Source: Karstenula rhodostoma CBS 690.94
Taxonomy: Eukaryota > Ascomycota > Dothideomycetes > Pleosporales > Didymosphaeriaceae
Reading direction: 5' to 3'
Assembly (NCBI GenBank): GCA_010093485.1
Contig: MU001502.1
Location: forward strand, 82,057-146,056
Length of the DNA stretch: 64,000 nucleotides
The notes under the pieces were generated by a model. It searched no databases. It was not told the origin of the DNA and was given only the letters and a program-made list of their open reading frames with translations. Position numbers and translations under genes: made by a program. Shown one piece after another: positions 1 to 10,172 of this stretch. The number at the start of each line of letters is the position of its first letter. Position 1 is the stretch's first letter.

Positions 1-1113
1 TCGTGTCGGCCCTCTCTAGGTACAGCAGAAGGATGGGTCGGGTCACTGCTGGGGGAAGTCCAAAGCTGGGTGTGGCGGGGCGTGGATGCGCCGGATTCTT
101 GTTCTTGTCAGTACGTTGATTGTACGATTCTTATTTTCAGACGGCTAGTCGCTGCAATTGATGCGTTTATTTCATGGCTGAAACATGTGTTTGTCCCGTG
201 CTCCATTGTGTTTACCTGACGTGCCTCCCAGTCCATTGTTTTGTTTCCAGCTAACGCAGCGATCGACTCGGTCAAGCCAGCAAGCGCCAGGCAGTCGCCA
301 ATTTGGCGCCCTCAGCTAATCACAGCGCTGGCCATCGGCTCCTCGTCCACGCCCTGTCGCACCGCTGCCAGCGCGTTGTGCGGCGCTGAGCGCAACAAAG
401 GCTGCGACACGAAGAGTCGTTCCCGCTTTGTTTCAATCGTCGTGCGACGTCCTGTGTCGTGTCATGCTGCTAAAGGTAATGTTATGGCTAACGCCCGACA
501 AGGGAGGAAGGAAGGCCCAAGCGAGGCGCCCCGCAGCCGTCCGCTGTCAGCCCGGGACCATTCACGAGGAGCATATACTGAGGGTGTCGCTGTTGCTGCT
601 GCGCTCCCGCGATGATGTCGAAGGAGAGTTGTCAGGACCGGCAGGGACTCGTGTTGGGTGTCGCTCTTGGCAGCGGCGCGGGCTCGCCTCCACAAAGCAC
701 ATGAACACACAGTTTCGTGTCACTGCCATCAACTACTCACCCGCCCTTCAACTCACGATCCGCAGACTCAGGCTATGTCGCTCGTCGTCGATTGTCAGAT
801 TCGAACGCCAACAGTCAGAATGGCGGCCGGTACTGACTCCCAGGCGCGGGTTCCGTAAGACACAACCAACACCGCGCACTAGCTCTCTCGGGTCTGCCTC
901 ACGCACAGCAGTAGCTTCGTGATTGGGTCCCTCGCCTGGGTGCCAGAAGACAGCCATGGCAACACCCTCCAGACCGTCGAGCATCGTTCGAGCGGGGGCT
1001 CGGTGTTCGGTCTACAGCGCCATGTGCCCTCATATCTAGAGCGCTGAGCTGCCGCCGCAGCCAGCCCACCGTCACGGTACCAAGAACACATCTCAACACC
1101 TTGCGGACACAAC
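1..1113. other. Upstream region without a recognisable gene
   Basis: Short overlapping open frames occur on both strands (for example near 428-922), but none has a recognisable domain, a believable start context or consistent codon use. The final few hundred bases presumably carry the promoter and leader of the monooxygenase that starts at 1114. I see no RNA gene or repeat here. Confidence 0.5.
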
Positions 1114-3031
1114 ATGCCGGCTGCTGCTATCAACACTGCCGAGGCCCCGGTGCCTGCCGCCCTGGAGACTGCCGCCGTGGTCGAGCAGGCGCCAAAGGCG
1201 TCGTTTGACCCCGTCGCGCTCAAGGCGAAGTATCTCCAGGAGAGGGATATCCGCATTGCCAGGGGTGGCGGTACCACGCAGTATGCCTTTCTCGATGGCG
1301 AGACCTCCAAGTACTTGAAGGATCCCTGGACGGGCAATGATACGCAGAGGGAGCCGCTCGTAGAAGAGACGGAGGTGGTGATTGTGGGCGCGGGATACGG
1401 TGCTCAGCTCATCGCCACGGAGCTGCAGAAGGTGGGCGTGACTGACTTCCGGATGATTGACAAGGCAGGCGACTTTGGCGGCACTTGGTGAGTCAGGCTT
1501 TGCTGTCTGAGCTGCTCGCGCTCATGAACGGGATAGGTACTGGAACCGCTACCCTGGCGCCCAGTGCGACATCGAGTCGTACATCTACATGCCCCTGCTT
1601 GAAGAGACGGGCTACATGCCCTCGGAGAAGTACGCCCACCAGGATGAGTTGCTGGAACACGCACAACGGATCGGCAAGCACTTTGGCCTCTACGAGCGCG
1701 CCCTCTTCGAGACCGAGGTCAAGGAGATGCGCTGGAACGACGAGGAGAGCAAATGGCTCACCACGACGTCCCGCGGCGACAAGATCACATCGCGCTTCGT
1801 GATCCCCGCTGCCGGTCCCCTGCACAAGCCCAAGCTTCCGGGCATCAAGGGCCTCAATGCTTTCCAAGGCCATACTTTCCACACGTCGCGGTGGGACTTT
1901 GAATACACTGGCGGCGACGTCCGCGGCGGTCTCGAAAACCTCAAAGACAAGCGCGTCGCCATCATCGGCACGGGCGCCACCTCGGTGCAGATAGTGCCTC
2001 GCGTCGGCGAGTTCGCAAAAGAGCTCTACGTCTTCCAGCGCACACCGTCGTCCATCGACGTCCGCAACAACCAAGACACCGACGAGGCCTGGTTCAAGAG
2101 CCTCGAGCCGGGCTGGCAGAAGAAGCGCATGCAGAACTTCAACCGCCTCATCAACGGCGCCGAGCGCGACGTCGACCTCGTCAACGACAGCTGGACCTCG
2201 GTCGGGCGCGTCCTCATGGCGGACCCGCTCGACTGGTCCGACCCCGTGGCCGCCGGCACGCGCTTCCAGATGATCGACTTCGAGAAGATGGAAGAAGTGC
2301 GGCAGCGCGCGGCTACCGTCGTCCAGGACCCGCAAACCGCCGAGTCCCTCAAGGCGTACTACAACCGCTTCTGCAAGCGGCCCTGCTTCCACGACGAGTA
2401 CCTTCAGACGTTCAACCGATCGTCGGTGCACCTAATCGACACGCGGGGCGCGGGCGTCGACGCCCTCACGCCCACCTCCATCGTCGCAGGCGGGCGCACC
2501 TACCCCGTCGACGCCATCATCTTCAGCACAGGCTTCGAAACCTCCAACGACTGGACCCACAAGACGGGCATCACCATGCACGGCCGCATCACCAGCATCA
2601 CAGAGAAGTGGAAAAACGGCCTCGCGACCCTCCATGGCTTCGCCACCCGCGGCTTCCCAAACGCCTTCTTCGTGCAGTACTTCCAGGCCGCGCTGACCTT
2701 CAACCTCATGCACGTGACGGGCGAGCAAGCAACGCACTTCGCGCATATTATTTCTCAGGCGAAGGCGCAAGGGATTCGCTCGCTGGAGCCTACGCAGGCG
2801 GCTGAGGATGGCTGGGTGCGGACGGTGGTGCAGGGGGCGGCGGGCATGGCGGGGTTTTTTGGCGAGTGTACGCCGGGTTATTATAATAATGAGGGTACGG
2901 TGAGTGAGGCTGGGGCGAGGATGGCGGGGTATCCGGGGGGTGCGGATGCGTTTTTTCAGTTGTTGGACGAGTGGAGGGCGGAGGGGGGGTTGGAGGGGTT
3001 GGAGGTGAGGAGGTGGGATGGTGCGCCGTAG
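1114..3031 (+). CDS. Flavin-containing Baeyer-Villiger monooxygenase
   Basis: Two exons, 1114-1487 and 1537-3031, flank a 49-bp GT-AG intron and give a 622-aa protein. The join restores the continuous motif GGTWYWNRYPGAQCD. An FAD-binding Rossmann motif (GAGYGA, residues 92-97) follows an N-terminal extension of about 85 residues. The Baeyer-Villiger signature FxGxxxHxxxWD is present as F234, G236, H240, W244, D245. A second dinucleotide-binding motif (IIGTGA, about 267-272) should bind NADPH. The family uses NADPH and O2 to insert oxygen beside a ketone, giving esters or lactones. Length and N-terminal extension resemble the longer fungal and bacterial enzymes acting on cyclic or aryl ketones and steroids. 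The substrate cannot be read from sequence, and no secondary-metabolite backbone gene lies nearby. No signal peptide is seen, so it is probably cytosolic. Confidence 0.93.
1488..1536 (+). other. Intron of the Baeyer-Villiger monooxygenase gene
   Basis: GTGAGT donor and GATAG acceptor, 49 bp. Removing it joins the first Rossmann domain to the conserved YWNRYPGAQCD segment in frame. Without splicing the first frame stops just after the donor. Confidence 0.9.
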
Positions 3032-4147
3032 GTGGTGCGCTGTAGATGGGAGATGGAAGAATCGACATTATGTACTACTTCAACGCTTTTTTGCATTTCC
3101 TTGTGGAGCCTGTATCTTTGGTCTATTGACGCTGACGCGCAAACTCTCAGCAACAAACCCCAACCCCTCTTACCCACGAATACCTTCATCCGCAACAACT
3201 ATATTCTTAATCAACCCATCTCACCACATTCTACCCTTCTAAACTACACCTCCCACGCTACTCTACCCCCCGGAAAGGTAGCCGTCGACACCAATGTACG
3301 GAACAAAAATTATCTACCAAACTCCAGTTCGAAACTGTGTAGAGTGCGGTATGCCAACTAAAGTTATTTATATTATCTAGAGACCTTCACTGACATGCGC
3401 AGTTACTAGACTTACAGGTAGACCTTCCTGTACAACACTAGTAGGTTTTACGCCGATCCAGGAGTGCTAACACGATATTGTAGGCAGCGGCGATGCGACG
3501 CGCAATGCGCAGAACACTCGTCGAAAATGCTAAAGAGCAGTGCAAGTGAATTTGAGATGATCAATCATTGCAAAGTTGGTGCTCATTCCCCACAGCGCAT
3601 GCAGGCAGAAGCTAGGACACATCGGCCGAGGCGGAAAAATCGTGCAAATCGTTCTCACCGGGTCAGTGCTTCGAAAAAAAAAAAAAACGATTTCACAGAA
3701 GTCAGGATCGGGTGTATACTTGTGTCATAGGCACGACCTACTCTTAAGCGTGCAACTGGGTCTCGCTAGGCACGGTGAGTACACGGATGCTATCGCGATT
3801 ATATAGAGTTGAAAATTGGAAGGTAAGTCATACAGCATTGGTAACACCGCTTACTGATCAAACAGAGACCGGAAAGCTTGGGCTAGCTCCCAAATGTACG
3901 GGACATCTCGAAGTGTCCCTGTCCCATCCATCAACATGCCTGGAACATGAAACTGCAATCCGCCATATCGCTGACGCATGCCATTGCCATCCGGATGCAA
4001 GAAAAGCCGTGAGGATGCAAAGATCCACCGTGAATAAAACAAAACATGAAAAGCCAATATCTGTGACCACGTCCCTCATAGACCATCACTCATCCTCGAT
4101 TCCATCGTCAAACATCGCCAACCTAACCCCCGAAGCCCAAGACGCCC
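3032..4147. other. Intergenic region between convergent genes
   Basis: About 1.1 kb with no supported gene. It contains the 3' flank of the monooxygenase, a 13-base A homopolymer (3674-3686) and several unrelated short open frames. The following gene is on the opposite strand, so this is a tail-to-tail spacer. Confidence 0.5.
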
Positions 4148-4861
4148 CTACCAGAGCCACCCATGCTTCTTGTTCGCCCCAGCCCCAGCCTCCTCAGGAA
4201 CCGCAACCTCCTTCTCCCCCACACCATCTTCCTCCTCCTCCTCCCCATCCTTCACCCTATCATCCACAAGCCCCTTAACAAACTCCTCCACCTCCACCAA
4301 GAATTTCTCATCCTCCACAGCCCGCTCCGCCCACCCCTTTCCAAACCTCCCCCCAACCTCCCCCGCAAACCACTTCTCCAAAACCTTGACCATGTCCCCC
4401 CTCGCGCCCCTCCCCCCCTCATGCTTCCGCGCCTCCACCATAGCCCCAAACATAACCCTCCCAGGCTTCCTCCCCGCATTCCACGGCGACCACCGCCCCA
4501 GCGCCGTCCCAAACACCCACTGCGGCGCCTCTACGGGCGCCCGCGACGACCCCGTAAGCCAGTTCTTGACGACGCGCGCGATGGGTTTGCGCGCGCGTGC
4601 GTCGTCGAGGCCTGTGGCGCCGTTCTTGGCTTCGGGGATGGCGAAGCGGCGGGAGGGTGCGTGCGGGTTCACGGCGGTGTAGTACTCCTGGGCGTCGGGG
4701 GTGGGGGTGTCGAGGTGGATGAGGTCGCCGGTTGCTTCGGGGATGAGGGTGCCGTCGGTGTCGATGCGGAGGGGGCCGTGGGTTTCGTCGGTGAGGGAGG
4801 TCATCTTCCAGGCTGGGGCGGTGGGGGGGTTTTGCTGGGATGGGCTGCTGGGTGGGGACAT
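4148..4861 (-). CDS. Uncharacterised protein, acidic/charged C-terminus
   Basis: A single-exon frame of 237 aa. I start it at the ATG at 4861, because the longer open frame upstream (to 5266) has leader-like low-complexity composition. The N-terminus is rich in Pro, Ser and Thr. The middle carries a conserved-looking segment (RKPIARVVKNWLTG through PQWVFGTALGRWSPWNAG). A helical stretch ends in a run of Glu/Asp (EEEEEDG) and a basic HGWLW tail. No signal peptide or membrane segment is visible. I do not recognise the family. The strong purine bias of this strand makes the opposite strand look open as well, but those antisense frames are Pro/Leu-rich artefacts. Confidence 0.6.
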   Translation of the reverse strand: MSPPSSPSQQNPPTAPAWKMTSLTDETHGPLRIDTDGTLIPEATGDLIHLDTPTPDAQEYYTAVNPHAPSRRFAIPEAKNGATGLDDARARKPIARVVKNWLTGSSRAPVEAPQWVFGTALGRWSPWNAGRKPGRVMFGAMVEARKHEGGRGARGDMVKVLEKWFAGEVGGRFGKGWAERAVEDEKFLVEVEEFVKGLVDDRVKDGEEEEEDGVGEKEVAVPEEAGAGANKKHGWLW

Positions 4862-6206
4862 CTTGGTGAGTTGTTTCGTGGTCGGGGTCAGGGGATCCAC
4901 GTGTAGGTGTGGGAGTTGTTGTGTTGTGTTGTGTATGTCGGGTGTCCTGTCGTCTGTGGTGACGAGAAGACGCAGGGAAGCACTGTCGAAGGCGTGGTCA
5001 CTGTGATCTCTGGTTGAGGGGGTTGTCCGATGCGGAGTGTGTGAGGTCTCTGTTGCGCGGAGTCGAGGGTGTCTCATATGCAGTGCGGCTTCAATATGGA
5101 CGTGCGCCACAGGTCCGTGTCTGAGAGGTGAAATTTTGACTTCCATACCAACATTGAGCCCCTGCACAGATTTCACTGATTGCGCCACCTGCCATCGGGC
5201 TGTGAAAGTCGCCGCGCGAGCAAGGTGTGTATGCTCAAACCCAATCTTCTCTTGTATGGTCATCATCCTTGCTTATCACAATTCTATCATACGCGCCTCG
5301 GTCAATGAAGTCGATGCAGGTACTCCCCTCGAGCCTTGTGGGCTGCATGGAGAATATCCCCAAGTAGGTTTTCTCCCGAGGTGGATCAAACCATCTAGTC
5401 AAGCAGACATAAAGCCGCCTCTCCATGATTTTCTGATTGTTGACACGAACCACGGAGTGGTGTCTTGAAAATGATAAACAAACATAGACGACTGGCGCGG
5501 CGCCTAAACCGCCTCCCCTCTCCCGCCGACACCTCCCCACCCCCATCCGCCTCTCCACACTCAACGGACCCGCTGTACCGCGGATATGAGGCACACAAGC
5601 ACCGCTAACTCCCCGCTTGCACTTTCCACGTTCGCTATCGATAACATGACCTTCCGAGGCGGCGTAAGCACTTCAAATGGAGCCTTACAGCTGTACCAAC
5701 TCTTGACAGACGAACAACCTAAGCGTCAGCTCTGGATACTGGCCTCAGATGGCCATCCCTGCCTTGCACGCTCTCAACACATCTATCCGGTGCATCGCAG
5801 TCTCATGTTCGCTGCCCTTTTCTGTCAGTGCGGAAGCCTTCTAGAAAACTTGGGTGCATTAGTGGCCGTCGTGCGTGAACCAGTGCAGACTGGTGGCCGG
5901 CTACCGGCTGGCCGTCGATGCGATGTGGCGAGAGCGTGTGATGGATGGTGGTGTTAGCGGCGAGCAGGCCAATGGGTGCCATTCGCGAGAGATTAGGGCT
6001 GATTACCAAATTAGATGTCAAGTGCCGGCGCGAGTCAGGTAGCGCAAGGATCGCTGCATCTCTAGCGTTCGGAAAAGTGCCGTGTTTCTACCTCCGTCCT
6101 CCTACATGTACCTACCTCTGTACATCCTTTGCATATAAACCGGCCATTCCCGATACCCAATCTCGGGCGCCGTTCTTTCGTCCCAATACTCCTGCATTCA
6201 CCAGCC
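4862..6206. other. Divergent intergenic region
   Basis: A 1.3-kb spacer between the divergently transcribed genes at 4861 (-) and 6207 (+). Short open frames near 5037-5468 and 5586-6021 have no recognisable content. A TATAAA box at 6134-6139 belongs to the next gene. Confidence 0.45.
6134..6139 (+). promoter_or_regulatory. TATA box
   Basis: TATAAA lies 68 bp upstream of the ATG at 6207, a suitable spacing for a fungal core promoter with a short leader. Confidence 0.4.
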
Positions 6207-6746
6207 ATGAGCAACAAAACCCGTGTCTTCGTCGCTGTGTACACTCGTCCCACTGCGTCCGATTCCTCTACCATTTCGGCCTCTAAATCTCGTCCAACCG
6301 CGCAAAAGTACCACTGGGGACTCTGGCTAGAACCCAAAGGCAGTAATGGAAATGGGACCTCCTTTGACTTGGAAGATGCGGCCGCTTATTCCAGCGTTTC
6401 CAGTCCCTTTGGCTGGCGCCTGCACTTCGACGAGCATAAGTCCCTCCCGTCCCATATGCTCGGCCGCGTCATGATTGGGAAGATGGTGGAGGGTAGCACA
6501 GAAGCCGATGTGGCGAATGTTCTCATGCAGGTTCAGATGCCTTGCGAGGCCGGCAGCCCGGTGGGAGACGCCGTGGAATGGATCAAAAGAGTTATCTATG
6601 AACTGCAGGAGATGGGATGTGCAGAAATGTTCAGCATAGATGCGTTCATGGAAGAGGCACTCTCTCACGCCATCACATGGCATGGCAAGAAGGGCCGCAA
6701 GGAACCGGAGAAGGTCAACTTTACCTGGAGCCGGACGTTCCCTTGA
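6207..6746 (+). CDS. Uncharacterised 179-aa protein
   Basis: A single-exon gene. Of the upstream in-frame starts, the ATG at 6207 is preferred: it sits at the beginning of the conserved-looking part (MSNKTRVFVAVYTRP) and 68 bp after a TATAAA. The protein reads as a compact globular domain. A beta-strand start (RVFVAVYTR) is followed by HWGLWLEPKG, a central RLHFDEHK segment, MLGRVMIGKMVEG, and a helical C-terminal half with VEWIKRVIYELQEMG. The pattern 'HWxLWLxPK...GxxFD' resembles a family of small fungal proteins of unknown function (possibly the DUF6914 type, from memory and unverified). No signal peptide or membrane segment is present. Confidence 0.7.
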   Translation: MSNKTRVFVAVYTRPTASDSSTISASKSRPTAQKYHWGLWLEPKGSNGNGTSFDLEDAAAYSSVSSPFGWRLHFDEHKSLPSHMLGRVMIGKMVEGSTEADVANVLMQVQMPCEAGSPVGDAVEWIKRVIYELQEMGCAEMFSIDAFMEEALSHAITWHGKKGRKEPEKVNFTWSRTFP

Positions 6747-7260
6747 GTAGATGTCCCGCATCTGGGTCCAGTTGTTCCGTTGAAGTGGGGATGGTCATCA
6801 TTTGCGCGAATCGGTTGAATGTAGGCGTTCGAGTACGAGTGATTCACCTGGCCACCGCACCGTCTCATTGTCGACCGCAGCTGCAACGCGCGCCTTCCTT
6901 TTCACCATTCACTTTCACTCCGGCAACTGGCCTCGAAATTGCGCAATTGCCAAAGGCAAACGCCAAGACCTGCGTTTGCTGGCCCGACGATATCAACCCG
7001 CCGTCGCACTTTCTCGAGTCTACCAACCAACACCCTCTTGCAACTGCAAACTCTCTGCAACCGCAACAGCTCTCTGTCTACGGACTTCAATATCTGCTTA
7101 ACAGCCCTCTTTGTCTCACGACACCATCTTCTGCACATCTTTCTGCTTAACGGCACCAATTTCCGTCTCACGACACTCAGCTTTGTCTCGCGACAGCAAT
7201 TTCGTCTCGCAACACACTTATCACCCCTTTCACACACTCTCTAACTCTCCATCACTCATC
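6747..7260. other. Spacer and 5' leader of the coiled-coil gene
   Basis: No gene is supported. The last 150 bases, presumably the 5' untranslated leader of the gene at 7261, hold four copies of an 11-base motif (separate entry). Confidence 0.45.
7113..7214 (+). repeat. Four copies of GTCTCRCRACA in the 5' leader
   Basis: Copies lie at 7113-7123, 7165-7175, 7185-7195 and 7204-7214, all in the same orientation, and end about 47 bp before the ATG at 7261. The surrounding sequence is pyrimidine-rich and lacks ATG in the last stretch. The motif could be a transcription-factor or RNA-protein site, or a local duplication. Confidence 0.6.
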
Positions 7261-10172
7261 ATGATGTCTTCCAAGACCAATGCGTACGTCGTGACCTTCA
7301 TCTCCGGCAAGTCCGATGCAGTCGACCGCATCGAGGCCAACCTCCTTCGCGACGGCGGTAGCCTGTCCAGCTGCGACTCCGCTCTGATGTACATCGAGCC
7401 CGCCATGGAGACGCCGCGCTGCTGCAACAAGATCGGAGCCAAGGTCGCCGGTCTCAATGAGCAGGTTGAGAACGAGAAGAACGGCAGGATCCAGGCCGAG
7501 ATTCTGGTCGAGCTCCGCAAGCAGGACATCGAGCGTAACGAGAAGATCGTAAGTTGCTTCCTGCCCCGCCTGTGCTTACCTAGGATTTACTCTACATCCT
7601 GGCGGTTGTTTGTTCCTGTACTTACATGTCGCAGTACAACGCCGACAGGGATGAGATTCGCGCTGCCGCAAAGCAAGAGCTCGACAACCGCGACGAGAAG
7701 ATCAAGAAGCTCGAAGCCGACGTAAGTTTTACCCCGCCTGTATTCGTTGTTGCATGTACTGACAATCCCCAGCTTGCCGCCGTTACGGCTGAGCGTCAGA
7801 CCGCTAGGGCTGAAGCTCGTGAGCGCATCATCACCGCCCCCGCTCCCGTGCTGGCTGTCCTCAAGCGTAAGGTCTCCGCGGCTCAGGATGGTCTCGCCGC
7901 CACCAAGAATGAGCTGGATGCTACCAAGAAGGAAGCCGAGACTCAAAAACACACCATCACGCAGCTCAGGGCCGCCTCTGTCTCTGAGCTAGCTGTCGTA
8001 AAAGGTCAGCTTGCCGCCACCCAGACCGAGCTCGAGGTTAGCAAGAAGGATGCCGAGGACCAGAAACAAATCGTCACTCAGCTCACCGTCTCTGCATCCG
8101 CGTCTACCAACAAACTTGCCGTTACCATGGGTCAGCTCGCCACCACCCAGAACGAGCTTGAGGTTAGCAAGAAAGATGCCGAGGACCAGAAGCAAATCGT
8201 CATTCAGCTCACCGCCTCTACGTCCGCCTCTGTCGAAAAGCTTGCTGTCATTAAGGGTCAGCTCGCCGCCACCCAAGATGAGGTCGATGCTCGCAACAAG
8301 GAAGTCCAAATCCACAAGCAGGACATCGCTCGTCTTACCGCTTCTACCGACGAGCTTGACATTGTTAAGGGTCAGCTCGCAACCACTCAGAATGAACTCG
8401 ATGCCAGCAAGAAGGAGTCTCAGGACCTCAAGCAGACCATCGCTCAGCTCACCGCCGCCAACAACGAACTTGAGGCCTCTCAGAAGGAAGCCCTTGCCCG
8501 TCAAATCACCGATTCTGCCTCTGCCTCCGAGCTTGCTGCCGTCAAGGATGAGCTTACTGCCGCCAAGAGCGAGCTCGACATCCTCCAGACCAACAAGAAG
8601 GTGACGGGCATCAACAACTTCCGCACCGTATCCAAGAAGAACGGCGAGCTCGCCATCCTCAAGAAGGACATCGAGGCCTTGTATAAGGAAGCAGGAGCGC
8701 ACCAGTACACTGTCACCAAGCTCGCTGCTATCCAGGCCGACCTCGAGGCTAGCAAGAACGAAGTCCATGAACTCAACTTCACCGTCACCCAGCTCACCGC
8801 CGATAAGAAGGACATCGTGCAGCAGCTCACCGTCACCAGCAGGCATCTCGAGGTCTGCATGAAGGAAGCCCAGGACACCGCGTCAGAACTCGTCGCCGTC
8901 AAGGCTGAGCTCGACGAGCGCAAGAAGATGACTCGCCCACAGAAGCACCTGTCCAACCAAATCGCCGCCGCAAAGAAGGAACTTGAAGCCGCCAAGCAAG
9001 AGTCCCAGATGCACCAGCAAGACGCTCTCGACAAGCACATGGATGCTGTCGCCGCCAAGCACCAGCTCGCCCAGTACCAGTCCGCCTACGACGAATCGCA
9101 GCACACCATCGCCCACCTCGAGGCCAAGACCAATTCGCTCAATAGCACACAAGTCCGCATCAGCGAGGCGCTCCGCACCACACAGCATGAGCTCATCTCC
9201 GCCAAAACAGATGCCACCGTCGCCGCCCAGGACCTCGCCATCGAGAAGAAGTCCAACATATCTCTTGCCGCCGAGTCGACCCGGGCGCAGGCCACCATCA
9301 CCGACCTCCGGTCGGAGCTCGAGATCGTCAAGATCGAGCTCGGGGCCTTCAAGGCGCCCGAGGAGACTGCTGCCGCCCCCGCTCCTGCTCCTGCTCCTGC
9401 CTCCCCGCAGTCCGCCGCCGAGAAGATGGCCGCCTGGGGCAACGCCCATGCCCTGGTGCGCGCCGACGACGAGGCGACGCGACGGGCCAACGCGGCCAAG
9501 GCCGCGGCCATGAAGGACCAGCCGGCCGGGGAGTGGAAGACGACCTTCCGGGCGACGGGCTCTGCTCTGGCCAAGCAGAGCAAGGTGGACGCGGCGCGCG
9601 CTGTCCTGGACAGCATCGAGAAGGAGCTGGCCGCCAAGGACGCGGTGGTCGCGGGTCTCAAGGAGACCCTGCGGGAGGAGAGGACAGTCGGCGCTGAGCG
9701 CAAGCGCGAGCTTGCTGCCGCCCGGCTGGTCCTTGAGTCTACGCAGGGCTCTCTGCGAGAAGCCCGCGCTGCCCTCGCCGCCGCCGACACCGCCGCCGCC
9801 CAGAAGGAGGCCAACGGGTGCGCGCGCTGCCCGGGCCTGGAGCGGTCCGTCCGCATCGCGCGCGCGGGCGCCGATGCGGCGCTCGCCCAGGTCGACGACG
9901 TGCACTATAAGTGCATGAGCACCTGGGCGGTGCTGCACGACGTGACGTGGGACGTCGAGACCAAGCTCTCGCTGCGATCGGGGACGCCCGAGCTCGCGGC
10001 AGTCTCGACGTCCGAGGAGAGCGACGGCTCTGAGGTGGAGGTGGAGTTGGAGGTGGTGGGTGGGGATGGGGAGGGGTTGGCGTGGGATAGGAACACCCCG
10101 CCTCACTTGCGTCGAGGGGGCTTTGCGGGGCGGTCGCTCGCCCGGCATATGCCTGACCTCGTGCGCAAGTGA
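7261..10172 (+). CDS. Large repetitive coiled-coil protein
   Basis: Three exons (7261-7548, 7635-7721, 7773-10172) give 924 aa. The introns are 86 and 51 bp. Both donors are GTAAGT and both acceptors are CAG. The first about 60 residues look globular (YVVTFISGKSDAVDRIEANL). Most of the rest is a long coiled coil rich in Ala, Lys, Glu, Gln and Asp. It includes near-identical units of about 38-42 residues of the form 'LAVVKGQLAATQxELEVSKKDAEDQKQIVxQLT'. A Pro/Ala-rich hinge (about residues 650-665) precedes a second helical part and an acidic C-terminus. The architecture suggests a structural or tethering protein; I do not recognise a named family. Intron 2 is a multiple of three with no stop, so retention would insert 17 residues. 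An ATG at 7264 is an equally possible start. Confidence 0.8.
7986..8465 (+). repeat. Tandem coding repeats (126- and 114-bp units)
   Basis: Four consecutive in-frame units lie at 7986-8111, 8112-8237 (126 bp each), 8238-8351 and 8352-8465 (114 bp each). A more diverged unit precedes them near 7850-7985. The two 126-bp units are the most alike. Lengths of 42 and 38 residues keep a coiled-coil heptad-like register. The shorter units lack part of the Ser/Ala-rich linker between helices. Confidence 0.8.

Noticed and set aside
428..922. Open frames at the left end of the window
   Set aside because: No domain, mixed composition and no start context; several overlap on both strands.
7989..8846. A 285-codon minus-strand open frame with repeats
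   Set aside because: The repetition only mirrors the coding repeats on the plus strand.
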